From the NCBI GenBank assembly GCA_038277395.1, contig CM076195.1, forward strand, positions 154,247,594 to 154,311,593: a DNA stretch of 64,000 bases, in the 5' to 3' direction. Shown piece after piece: positions 45,901 through 55,535 of the stretch. The stretch comes from Dryocosmus kuriphilus. Taxonomy: Eukaryota > Arthropoda > Insecta > Hymenoptera > Cynipidae. Below the pieces are notes generated by a model that made no database searches, was not told the origin of the DNA, and saw only the letters and a list, made by a program, of their open reading frames with translations. Every line of letters begins with the position of its first letter. Within the stretch, counting starts at the first letter, position 1. A program made the position numbers and the translations under genes.

Positions 45901-45933
45901 TGCGCAGAATTTTTTTTTTGTGGGGCTGTGTAA

Positions 45934-47149
45934 TTGGATAATAAAATACTCGTTGAACCCTTGGAACTATTCGACACATGAGTATTTCTAGAGGACCTTC
46001 TAACCTCGAAATCCTTACAAGTAAGTCTAGCTTTTGTAAACAGAAATTAAGGTTTAGTGATTAGGTTTCGAGTTTCATTATAATAAGAGAAAATAACAAG
46101 TGTGAATTGGGTCATAGCCGTACAAGCTCATTCAGCTGTGACTATCACTGGCTATTAAAAGATAGCCAGAAGGTTGATTAGTGTCTTGACTGGCTTTTTC
46201 CCATTTAAAGTGAATTTAATTTATGTTTTTAGGTTATTTTGTATGGGAGTCAAATACCCGGTCACAATACATACAATACACAATACACAAAACGCGTACG
46301 TGCATTATTTAAAATACAATTTGAATGCTTAAAATCAAAACTTTTTCATTGTTTAAAAAAATAACTCTGTTCCGATGATTTAAAAGAAAATCGTTTCTGT
46401 AGATCAGCTCTTTAGAATGACTTTGAAATTTATTGATCAAAGTATAATTGATAAGTATCTAAATTCTAATTGCACACAGTTCAAGCGTGATGGTATAGAA
46501 AAACTTCCGTGTTGTCTCCTGATAATGTGAAAATGTTTGTCTTCATTAACATTTAAGACGAGTGAAAGACACTAAGCAGAGATTGCATAATTGGACACGA
46601 AATTTCATATTTTACAGTAAAGAGGGTTTAAAATGTTTCCTGTAGTAACACAATATGTCGCGCAATTTCTTTCTGATAACGATTGAGATTTTTATCTTCC
46701 TCGAGCTTAATTATTCGAAGTTTCATTTGTCTAAGTCGATAACCAGCTTTTCGGATAGGATTTCACATGCACTCATGCATCACCTTCAAAGTTATCAAAA
46801 AAACATAAGCAACCCCCTCATGGCCTCTTATATTCGATTCACCCCACCCAACACCAATAATTAGTTCATTTTGCAAGATCGAAGTCGACGATATATATAT
46901 ATTAGAAATTTTTGAAGTTTTTGGAACTCTTGGAATTTTATGTTAGTTTTGGAAATTTTTGAAGCTTTTTGAAGTATTGGAAAATATTGGTAATTATAGA
47001 AATTTCGGAAATTATAGGAATTTTTTGGAAATTGTGGAAATTTTGGAACATTTTGTATATTTTAGTGTACTTTACTTTAATTTACTTTCCAAAAATTTCC
47101 GGAAAGTTTTGAAATATTAGAAATTTGTGGTATATTTATAAATTATCGG
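45934..47149. other. AT-rich spacer, no gene; simple-sequence tail
   Basis: No supported gene. From about 46900 to 47130 it becomes a degenerate TTGGAAATTTTTGAAG tract, the complement in style of the tracts at 49520 and 54644. Confidence 0.45.
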
Positions 47150-47940
47150 GTTTTCGGGCCGTGTTTTGAGATTTTCCAATCGTGGAGGGTTTTCATATTT
47201 TCAAATCCGGTCGGGTTATCCGGATCTCAGTCCGGATTATCGGATCTTCGGTTTCTTGGTCCATGATTGTTCTTAGGTTTTCGCACCCGGGTATTTGGGT
47301 TCTCGGACCAGTTCAGGTCATCGAGTTTTCGGGTCCCTTCGGTTTTCGGGCCGGTTCGGGTTATCGGGTGTTCAGTTCACTTCAGTTTTCGCGTCGGATC
47401 GGGTTTTCGCTTCGGGTCAGGTTTTCGGGTTCCTGGTACTTGGTTTATCATCTTTTCGTATCGAGTTATAGGGTATTCAGGTTCGCAAACCTTTTCTGGG
47501 GATGAAGTTCCCGGAACGGGTTGGTTCAACGGGTTCTGGGGTCGGATTATTATGTTTTCATATTCTCGGACCGAGTTGGGTTATCGGGCTTCTTAATCTT
47601 TTCGGACCAGACTATCGGGTTTTCGGTCTAGGTTGATTTAAAGGGGTTTCGGGTCGCTTTACTCTGTTTTCAGTTTCTAGGTCCGGGCTGGTTTACCGGA
47701 CTTTCGGGTTCACGGACCTGGCCGGATCATCAGATTTTTGGATTGGGCCGAGTTTTAGCTGTGCTATCGTGTTTTGAAACCAATTCGGTTGATCCGGTTA
47801 TTGGTCCGGGTTAGTTCAACGGGTTTTCGGGTCACGTTATTGCGTTCTCTTATTCTTGGTCCAGATCGGGTTATCGGTTTTCTTAATCTGTTAGGGTTTT
47901 CGTTTTCTCGGTTCGGGACAATTTTTTCTTAAGGTTTTAC
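47150..47940 (+). repeat. Degenerate GGTTTTCGGGTC-type tandem repeat
   Basis: About 800 bp of loosely repeated GGGTTTTCGGGTC / CGGTTCGGGTTATCGG phrases of roughly 12-30 bp, strongly strand-biased (G/T versus C/A). Open frames across it in several phases are by-products of the repeat (FRVRSGF-type peptides) and are not called genes. Confidence 0.75.
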
Positions 47941-47978
47941 ATTTAGCTCTGAGGTTTGAGAAATTATCGTATTCCGAT

Positions 47979-48880
47979 TCAAAACGAACATATCGCCGCG
48001 GAGTTCACATTTTTAAAGCCTAGACAATAGCTTCTTTTATTTCCAATCTCACTAGTTTGCACGGGAAGTGTTATTTCCAGTGCAGGATTATATTCGTCAC
48101 AGGCAAACAGTGGATCATTTGATTTACAGACTGATGTAGTTTCCAGTGATGTGAGGACCAAATCGAGAATCCTACCAAAGGTGTTACATATTTGATTCGT
48201 TTGATACTTATTGAAAAATTCATATATGTCCAAAAGTGCAATTGCATCTTCTCTCGCTGAGGAAAGTGCACCACCACTAGACAGAATATGGAGTTTTTGA
48301 TCATCGTTGGTCCAATTAAGTGTGGGTAGGTTATAACCCCCTACTACAATAGCTAACGTAAATCGATAGGTATGCCGTATTGTTTCTATAGATGTTGCAA
48401 TGGTTAGAAAAAACATTCTGAGACGAGAGAGGGGAATGTATGCCGCACCAAAAAGAATGCGTGAGGATCCATTGTATATAATTACGAAGATCTGCTCCAC
48501 AGTGTAAGTTGTCATCCTACAAGTAAAACTACGATGCTTTGAATGAACTTCAATGAGTACTCCACCTCCTCGTTCAAAATTACTTGTAATCTTGTCTCTG
48601 CCCTTTCAATATATAACGTGATCCTTCAGTCCTAGTTCGGCATCAGCGTGGTTCGAGTTGTGCTCCATCTCAGTGAAAATAATGATGTCATAGTTAGAGA
48701 GAGATGAGGCGACAGCATTCTGCAAATCGATAAATTTAGCTCTAAGTCCGCGTACATTCTGGTAGTAAATATCGTTATCATATGATTGGCCCGTGATAGG
48801 TGCTGTATCTCCTCTTCTTCGATTTTGTCGTCTTCGTACAGCAAGTTGGTCGAGTTTCGCGGCACCAGACCGATATTCAA
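47979..48880 (-). pseudogene. Non-LTR endonuclease domain
   Basis: Endonuclease/exonuclease/phosphatase-type start motif YYQNVRGLR, TEMEH (metal-binding Glu context), then the middle of the fold in the open frame 48515-47979 including a VVGGYNLPTLNW segment, where functional enzymes have GDFN. The Asp-to-Tyr/Asn change and frame breaks show decay. Confidence 0.65.
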
Positions 48881-48905
48881 TTTGTCTATTCGGTTGAACG
48901 GTTTG

Positions 48906-49175
48906 CTAGGCAGGGTAGTTAATGTTACTCTTATTTCGAGTGCGAGCTTTGTTGTATGAAGTAAATTCCTTACTAAATACAGAGTGATCGAACTTTATGT
49001 TCTGGATATTAAGAGCAGTTACAGCATGTTTACAGTTTGTGCAAATCTTCGATGTAACTTTACACTCTGAGTCTTTATGGTCTCCTGCACACTGTGGACA
49101 TGTACTATGAGTCTGTCGACAGACCCTAGCCATGTGTCCAACTCTTAGGCAATTGAAACATCTTAAGACGCTCAC
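48906..49175 (-). pseudogene. Non-LTR gag zinc-knuckle region
   Basis: Contains CFNCLRVGHMARVC (CCHC), CPQCAGDHKDSEC (CCHC) and CTNCKH. This is the nucleic-acid-binding end of an ORF1 (gag-like) protein of Jockey/I/R1-type elements. The N-terminal part lies upstream with stops. Confidence 0.7.
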
Positions 49176-49450
49176 GTGGTCGAGTACTGTACAACTCCCC
49201 CAGACAATGTTAATTCAGCCTCTCTCTAATGACATTCGATGTGTAACAGGGTCAACTTCCAGGATGATGGTGTAGAAATTCTGATTTTTAATATTTAGTT
49301 TTTTGAAGAGCACCTTTATTTTAAAGTCCGGCCCATGCGCAAGTTCGTTTTTTTCGACGGATTTTCTCTACAAGATTTTCATCCTGATCAACACCATCAG
49401 CATGCACACCTAAAATTTGAACTTTAGAATAGATCTATCGCGGGTCTGAT

Positions 49451-49603
49451 GATACTGATAATTAAATTCTAAGTCATTCATTTAGTAGATAGTAATTAGA
49501 TTTTTGACCCTTTTTGGATCAATTTGGAAAAATATTTTTGGAAATTTTTCCAAATTTATTCAATCCTTCCGAAATTTTTCTGTGTATTTTTCACTTTTGC
49601 CAA
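49451..49603. other. Short AT-rich spacer
   Basis: Contains the degenerate TTTTTGGAAATTTTTCC simple-sequence tract that is the target of the following Penelope insertion. Confidence 0.4.
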
Positions 49604-49618
49604 ATTCTTCGAAATCTT

Positions 49619-50640
49619 TGAATGTTAAAAATTGGAGTAATCCAATTTTTCCTCTCCTTTTTCCTTTGACCGTGAATTATTAATCCATATGATAATTAAC
49701 AATTTTCAAAAGATGAAGGAAAATATTTACAAATATATAATTGGTCTAGACGGTCGATTAAAAAACTTATAATAAAGTAAAAGAGTAGTCCATTAAAACT
49801 CCATTTATTATTGACAACGTTTCGGCCGAAATAATGTTGGCCTTTTTCAAGTCTAACAATTCTAAAATACAAAAAGAGGTTACGAATTTAACAGCAAAAA
49901 ACAAATAAAAAGACCAAAAGAAAACACAAACCTGTCAAAAATAAAAAGGAAACGTTGTTGAACGAGTCCAATCCTTTGCCTCAATCATAGATGGTCAAAA
50001 ATTTAGAGTAATATTAGATATTACAATGTTTTCCCTTAATTATATATAATGACCATAATATGAATATTAAAACTTAGTCTCTCCCAAAAATTTTGAGAGA
50101 CTAAGAACTTAAGTAAAAAATTACATTTTTGTAAATAAAAGGACTTAGATTATGGAACGGAGTACATTGAAGAAAGATCATTAAAATGCGGTGACATGTG
50201 GTATAAAACTATATTACATGCTCAAGGAAAAATATGGTTTACGTATTCAATACAGATGAGGAGGCGGGAAATTTGAACAGGGAAAATGTTTCATTAGGTG
50301 ATACTTTGATATATCTTATTAATGTTTAGTGTTTCGATTATTAAACTTATGGAAGATTTTTGAAATTTGTTAATAAAAATGGATTCGAAAATCCGTCTTT
50401 TAAATGTATTTGTTTCTTTACCTAAAATTTTTTTATGTTTTTGAAATCAAAATCAAAAAAATGATCTGAATTCCATGCATGTTGTGCTAAGCCCGTGTTC
50501 TGATTTCCAACAACACAATCTCTTTTATGTTCCGCAATACGATCTTTTAATCTCCTCCCAGTTTCACCGATGTACACTCCACTACAACCCTTACAATTGA
50601 TTGTAGATGACACCCCTTAAATTCTCGATACTGTCTTTAT
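49619..50640 (-). mobile_element. Penelope-like element C', inverted 5'-truncated copy
   Basis: Minus-strand copy containing only the end of the GIY-YIG domain (50613-50422: INCKGCSGVYIGETGRRLKDRI, EHKRDCVV) and the pseudo-LTR. Its outer edge at 49619 follows ATTCTTCGAAATCTT (49604-49618), which recurs at 54629-54643. Its first ~500 bp are an inverted copy of about 50640-51125, making a large palindrome with copy C. Confidence 0.75.
50422..50613 (-). pseudogene. GIY-YIG endonuclease fragment of Penelope C'
   Basis: 63 codons: INCKGCSGVYIGETGRRLKDRIAEH, with the intact YIGETGR element and a His/Lys-rich continuation (LAQHAWNSDHFFDFDF). The reverse transcriptase that should precede it is absent. 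This is the only Penelope family member here besides copy A with an intact YIG motif. Confidence 0.75.
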
Positions 50641-51176
50641 CTTTTTCTTTGTTTATTAAAAATTTATCTAGATCATCTAGATCTAGGTCATTATGTATAA
50701 TTAAGGGAAAACATTGTAATGTCTAATATTATTCTAAACTTTTGACCATCTATGATTGAGGCAAAGGATTGGACTCGTTCAACAATGTTTCCTTTTTATT
50801 TCCGACAGGTTTGTGTTTTCTTTTGGTCCTTTTATTTGTTTTTTGCTGTTAAATTCGTAACCTCTTTTTGTATTTTAGAATTCTTAGACTTGGAAAAGGC
50901 CAACATGATTTCGGCCGAAACGTTGTCAATAATAAATGGAGTTTTAATGGACTACTCTTTTATTTTATTATGAGTTTTTTAATCGACCGTCTAGACCAAT
51001 TATATATTTTTTAACATTTTCCTTCATTTTTTCGAAAATTGTTAATTATCATATGGATTAATAATGCACGGTCAAAGGAAAAAGGAGAGGAAAAATTGGA
51101 TTAATCCAATTTTTAACATTCAAGGTTCAAAAGATCAGTTCGTTTCTGGAACAATGGGATACCTTTCTTACATCTA

Positions 51177-52500
51177 CGAGGGCCTACCCAAAAGAAACCG
51201 AACTGATGTTGTGGGGAGCGGAGTTGTTATAGTACCGGGTTTTTGCCGGCAGGTGTGTGTAGAGGTACTTTTCACCAGTTCGTATGCCAACTGCTATCAC
51301 TGTGTAAGGTTGCAATTGGTGTGTGTAATTTTTTTTGTGACTGTTGCTTTGCGCGCTCGTCGTTTTTTGTGATGGTTGATTTTCGTGATCAGCGTGCCAA
51401 CGTGAGGTTTTGCTTCCTGCTCGGGAAAACGGGCACAGAAACTCTTCAAATGTTAAAAACGGCCTACAAGGATGAGGCTATGGGAAAAAGTCAAGTGTTC
51501 GAGTGGTTTTCTCGTTTTAAAAGTGGGGAAATGTCAATTGACGATCAACCTCGCTCTGGACGTCCTTCGACGGCCCGAACCGACGAAAATGTTGAAAAAA
51601 ATTCGTGAAATCATCCTGGAAGATCGACGAAGGACCATCGAAGAAGTTGTAGAGAAATCTGGCGTCAGTTGGAGTTCAGTACAGAGAATTCTAAGTGAAG
51701 ATTTGGGGATGAGAAGGGTGGCTGCAAAATTTGTTCCTCGACTGCTGACTGCAGAGCAAAAACAAGGCCGCGTGCAAGCATACTCTGCTTTGAAGGAGGA
51801 ATTCCAAAATGATCCAAACTTTTTTTCCAAGGTCATAACAGGTGACGAATCGTGGTGTTATGGATACGATCCTGAAACTAAGCAACAGTCAAGTCAATGG
51901 AAGACTCAAAATTCGCCTCGCCCTAAAAAAGCTCGCCAGGTGAGGTCAAACATTAAGACGATGCTCATTTGTTTTTTCGATGTGAGAGGAGTCGTCCATT
52001 CAGAATTTATTCCACCGGGTCAGACAGTTAATCAGGCATTTTACTTGGAAGTCTTGAAAAGATTGCGCAACAGTTTACGACGGAAAAGGCCTGATTTGTG
52101 GCAGTTGGGGGACTGGTTTTTCGACCACGACAACGCCCCTGCTCACACAGCTCTTTCTGTGCGCCGATTTTTGACCAAAAATCGCATGGCCACTGTTCCT
52201 CACCCACCCTATTCACCCGATTTAGCCCCCTGTGACTTTTTTTTATTCCCCCGAATGAAAAGGGACATGAAAGGAAAGCGTTTTGCGGAAGTAGCTGAAG
52301 TGAAGGAAAAAACGACGGAGGCGCTGTCACGCATCACAAAAGAGGAATTTAAAAAATGTTTCTAACAATGGAATAAAAGATTAGATAAGTGTATTGTCTC
52401 CAATGGAGAGTACTTTGAAGGAGATTAAATGTTTTTTGTAGAAAAATCAAAATAATAACTTTGTACAAAAGTAGTTCGGTTTCTTTTGGGTAGGCCCTCG
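51177..52500 (+). mobile_element. mariner element B, nearly full length (1324 bp)
   Basis: TIRs CGAGGGCCTACCCAAAAGAAAC at both ends, inverted; TA on both sides (51175-51176, 52501-52502). It interrupts the N-terminal coding region of Penelope C. Same family as the deleted copy at 32799-33705, with a length typical of mariner. Confidence 0.95.
51372..52365 (+). pseudogene. mariner transposase (DD34D), two lesions
   Basis: ATG at 51372 (MVDFRDQRANVRFCFLLGK). N-terminal helix-turn-helix domains (FEWFSRFKSGEMSIDD, RSGRPSTARTDENVEK). A single extra A in the run at 51596-51602 shifts the frame. In the new frame: REIILEDRRRTIEEVVEKSG, first Asp ITGDESWCYGYDPETK, second Asp FDHDNAPAHTALSVRRFL, third Asp PPYSPDLAPCDFFLFP. 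The gene stops early at 52363 (TAA where the deleted copy has GAA); the sequence beyond would add about 20 residues. An enzyme with this layout cuts and pastes at TA. Only these two changes are apparent. Confidence 0.9.
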
Positions 52501-54643
52501 TATCAGAGGTATGGAACATCTACTCGGTACAACATCGGAGAATGGATTAATACTAGTAGGAAAATTGTTTTCTTAAAAGAACAACTCACTTTCTCAACTC
52601 GATCTAAAAATAGTTCCATTGTACCGGCACATATTATGTTTTGTCTAAATAGTTTTAACATCAATAATTTGAATTATAAATTGATTTCTAAATTCGAAAA
52701 TACAGAATCAATTTTTCAGCAAAAATGTTTAAAATTAGAAATTGATAATACTATTAAACAAACACATTTTTTGATTCAATTTCAAAATTGTTTAAAATAT
52801 AGATTATTAAGGACAATTATAGATGGTCCTTTGAACACCTTCTTTGATTCTCAAATGGAAAGTTTAAAAAAGTTTAAATTTAATAAAAAACAAAATTTTA
52901 TTAAAAAGTTTGATTTATTAAAAGCTAAATTTGTAGCTGATAATTTAAATATTAAAAATTTTAGAATCAAAAAATGTTTCAAAAATATTTCGAATGTAAA
53001 CATACCGGATGAGTTGGTGGAAACATTGGCCTCAGGTGATGAGTTTGGTGTTTCTTACACTGTTGATAAGTTGCCAATCAATAACATTATTGCGAATGTA
53101 GAAAATTGTATTAAAAATTTAGATCGGGATGAGAAAAAAATGAATATTAGAAAAACAGTGGCACAATTAAACTCAAATCATAATAAAATGAATGTTTTTA
53201 AAAAATTAGATAATTCCATCTCTGTGGTAAATAATTTCCAAAAAAAAACAAAAAAATTTACTTTTTCTAAAAGCCGATAAGGGCAATGTAACTGTTGCAA
53301 CAGATTGTAATCAATATAAAGAAACTATCGAAAATTTATTAAAGAATGACATTTTATACAAAAATAGTAAAACTAGCATGATTCCAACAATTGAATTGAA
53401 AAGTAATGAAATTATAAAACGTTGGGAAAATAAGGGATATATAAATTATTATACAGCTAAAAATTTAAAAGTTCATAATAGTTGTGTGGCAAAGGCCTAC
53501 GCCCTACCTAAGATCCATAAACCGGAATTGAAATGCAGATTAATTGTGTGTACTGTTGGTTGTTCTTCTTACAACTTAGCTAAATATATTTCCAACATTT
53601 TAAAGCCAATTTCAGGTGTCTCAGGAACAACTTTAAGAAATAGTTTGGAACTTAAAGAAAATAATTAAAAATATAGTTGTTCCTCCTGACCATTCTCTGA
53701 TTTCTTTGGACGTCATTGCTATGTTTGACATTATTCCATTGGATTTGGCTTTGGATTGTGTAGAAGAAAAATTGAATCTGAATCATAATTTAACTAGTAT
53801 TAGCAAAAATGGAATTCTGATTGCCACGCGTTTCGTTTTCAACAACATGGTTTTTTCGTTTAATAATAAATTTTATAGGCAGCTTTCAGGTTGCCCTATG
53901 GGTTCGCCTTTGTCTCCATTTTTATCGAATTTAGTTCTCGAGGACATAGAAAATAGAGCTTTGGCTCTATTAGATTTTACTCCAATACTGTTCAAGAGAT
54001 ATGTAGATGATGTGTTCACGATCATTCCTACTAATAAAATTGAAGAATTTTTTAACACTTTTAATAGCATTGAACCTTCTGTTCAGTTTACTCTTGAGCT
54101 TGAAGAAAATAATATTTTACATTTTCTATATATTTCTCTTATTAAAACGATGGATGGTCACTTCAATGTACTCCGTTCCATAACCTAAGCTCTTTTATTT
54201 ACAAAAATGTAATTTTTTACTTAAGTTCTTAGTCTCTCAAAATTTTTGGGAGGGAGTAAGTTTTAAGATTCATAATAATTCATATTATGGTCATTATATA
54301 TAATTAAGGGAAAACATTTTAATGTCTAATATTACTCTAAATTTTTGACCATCTATAATTGAGGCAAAGGATTGGGCTCGTTCAACAATGTTTCCTTTTT
54401 ATTTTCGACAGGTTTGTGTTTTCTTTTGGTCCTTTTATTTGTTTTTTGCTGTTAAATCCGTAATCTCTTTTTGTATTTTAGAATTTTTAGACTTGAAAAA
54501 GGCCAACATGATTTCGGCCGAAACGTTGTCAATAATAAATGGAGTTTTAATGGACTATTCTTTTATTTTATTATGAGTTTTTTAATCGACCGTCTAGACC
54601 AATTATATATTTTTTAACATTTTCCTTCATTCTTCGAAATCTT

Positions 54644-55060
54644 CCGATTTTCTAGAATTCTTACAAATCCACCTGGCATTCTACCAAATGCCACTAGAAT
54701 TCTTACAAGTTTCCCTACACTTCCTTCAAACTCCTACAATTATTCCAAATTTCTTAGAATTATGCAAATTCCTCAAAATTCCTGGAATTCTTCCAAATTC
54801 CTCGTAATTCTTTGAATTACTCCGAACTGTATAAATTTTGCTGAATTCTTTTAATTATTTTTATTCCTTAGAATTCTTTTAACGCATGAAGTTGCTTGGA
54901 ATTACTCAAATGCGTAGAATTCCGTAAAATTCTTCTAAATTCACCGAATTCATAGAATTTTGGGGCAAAAGAAAATACAGAAAGATAAAAATTATGTCAA
55001 GTAATAATTTGAAAAAGTAAAAATTAGGAGATACAGGATTTGTATCAAATTACTACTTTC
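54644..55060. repeat. Degenerate AATTCTTCC/AAATTCC simple-sequence tract
   Basis: Loosely repeated 10-14 bp phrases (GAATTCTT, AAATTCCTC, TTGAATTAC) over about 320 bp. They match in style the tracts at 1-80 and 49520-49618 and, inverted, 46900-47130. Confidence 0.6.
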
Positions 55061-55535
55061 TTAGACCGCCAAGGGTATATAAATAACATTAAGACATTAT
55101 ATAGGTCATACGGTCATTTTTATTCAACTTCCAATTCAAAATCGACGACGTTTCAACACTGCCTGTGTGTCTTTTTCAAGTCTAAATAATAGGTACAAAG
55201 TTAAAATATATAAAAGAACAATCAAGGAACTTATAAACTATTAGCGCGTGATTAAATACCTTGGATGCATGTTGTATAAACTCAGAATAAAATCGGATCC
55301 ATCATCAATCAAGAACCAATTGTGCAGATGTAAAGATGAAATTATGGACATGATATAATAAACACCTTTTATAAAAGCCATCACAATTTGTGGTATATTT
55401 TTTAAAATTATTATAAAGGCCCAGTTGAAATTATTATGGGCCCACCTCAATGACTACATTGTAAAAACTTTTTGATGATGTGTATAATACAGAGAACAAA
55501 CAATTAATGAATAGCGATATCGAAATATAGAATTA
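55060..55535 (-). mobile_element. Penelope-like pseudo-LTR remnant (element D, 3' part)
   Basis: On the minus strand: GACTTGAAAAAGACACACAGG...GTGTTGAAACGTCG at about 55140-55185, the signature segment of Penelope pseudo-LTRs, with AACTTCCAATTC nearby. No coding domain remains. It may be the 3' end of the same element whose N-terminal coding region is at 59337-59811, split by the two LINE insertions between; that is an inference. Confidence 0.5.

Larger units (their letters stand above)
42528..45930 (+). mobile_element. CAC-ended DNA transposon, copy 3
   Basis: Begins CACAGCCCACAAAAAAAA and ends TTTTTTTTGTGGGGCTGTG inverted. Flanks are TTA on the left (42525-42527) and TAA on the right (45931-45933). 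The duplication is not perfect, although AATT-ACACAG forms an extended palindrome with GGGCTGTGT-AATT. Subterminal repeats lie at about 42575-43030 and 45490-45900. It carries a plus-strand transposase gene broken in the middle, and the conserved leader at 43305-43603. Confidence 0.85.
47979..49450 (-). mobile_element. Jockey/I-like non-LTR retrotransposon, 5' part, decayed
   Basis: On the minus strand a gag-like protein ends in zinc knuckles (RCFNCLRVGHMARVCRQ and CPQCAGDHKDSEC, 49175-48906). Before that comes GVDQDENLVEKIRRK ... FYTIILEVDP at 49400-49240, with frame breaks. An apurinic-type endonuclease start (YYQNVRGLRAKFIDLQNAV, IIIFTEMEHNSNHADAELG) follows around 48790-48610, in part out of frame and with a stop. 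Its remainder is an open frame 48515-47979 (GAAYIPLSRLR; RILDLVLTSLETTSV). No reverse transcriptase follows, so the 3' part is missing. Such elements nick target DNA with this endonuclease. Confidence 0.7.
51064..54188 (+). pseudogene. Penelope reverse transcriptase, copy C
   Basis: The N-terminal part begins before the mariner (NIQGSKDQFVSGTMGYLSYI) and resumes after it as YQRYGTSTRYNIGEWINTSR, continuing open to 53280 (Asn/Lys-rich; LPINNIIANVENCIKNLDRD). After a frameshift in an A-run comes 53378-53668 with AYALPKIHKPELKCRLIV. After another break, 53706-54188 holds SLDVIAMFDIIPLDLAL, RQLSGCPMGSPLSPFLSNLVLED, the catalytic FKRYVDDVFTII and LEENNILHFLYISLI. It ends at SIT before a GIY-YIG domain should begin. 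Confidence 0.8.
50660..54628 (+). mobile_element. Penelope-like element C, lacking GIY-YIG
   Basis: The 5' pseudo-LTR (about 50690-51060) and 3' pseudo-LTR (about 54280-54628) are direct copies (AATTAAGGGAAAACATT through CGTCTAGACCAATTATATA). Between them are an N-terminal region, a mariner insertion and a reverse transcriptase. The frame passes straight from the end of the reverse transcriptase into the 3' region near 54188, without a GIY-YIG domain. Flanked with C' by a single 15-bp duplication (49604-49618, 54629-54643). Confidence 0.75.

Noticed and set aside
46655..46864. Short open frame of about 70 codons in the spacer after CAC copy 3
   Set aside because: No domain, composition like the surrounding AT-rich DNA, and no supporting signals.
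47182..47596. Open frames giving Phe/Arg/Gly/Ser-rich peptides
   Set aside because: They are translations of the degenerate GGTTTTCGGGTC repeat and are open in more than one phase.
49820..54545. Hammerhead-like motif in the pseudo-LTRs of Penelope C'/C (GGCC...GGCCGAAACGTTGTC)
   Set aside because: Helix II and GAAA are present, but the CUGANGA core is replaced by CTTGAAAA, so I do not call a ribozyme.
55140..55185. Hammerhead-like motif in the Penelope D pseudo-LTR
   Set aside because: Has an ACAC/GTGT helix and GAAACGTC but again CTTGAAAA instead of the catalytic core.
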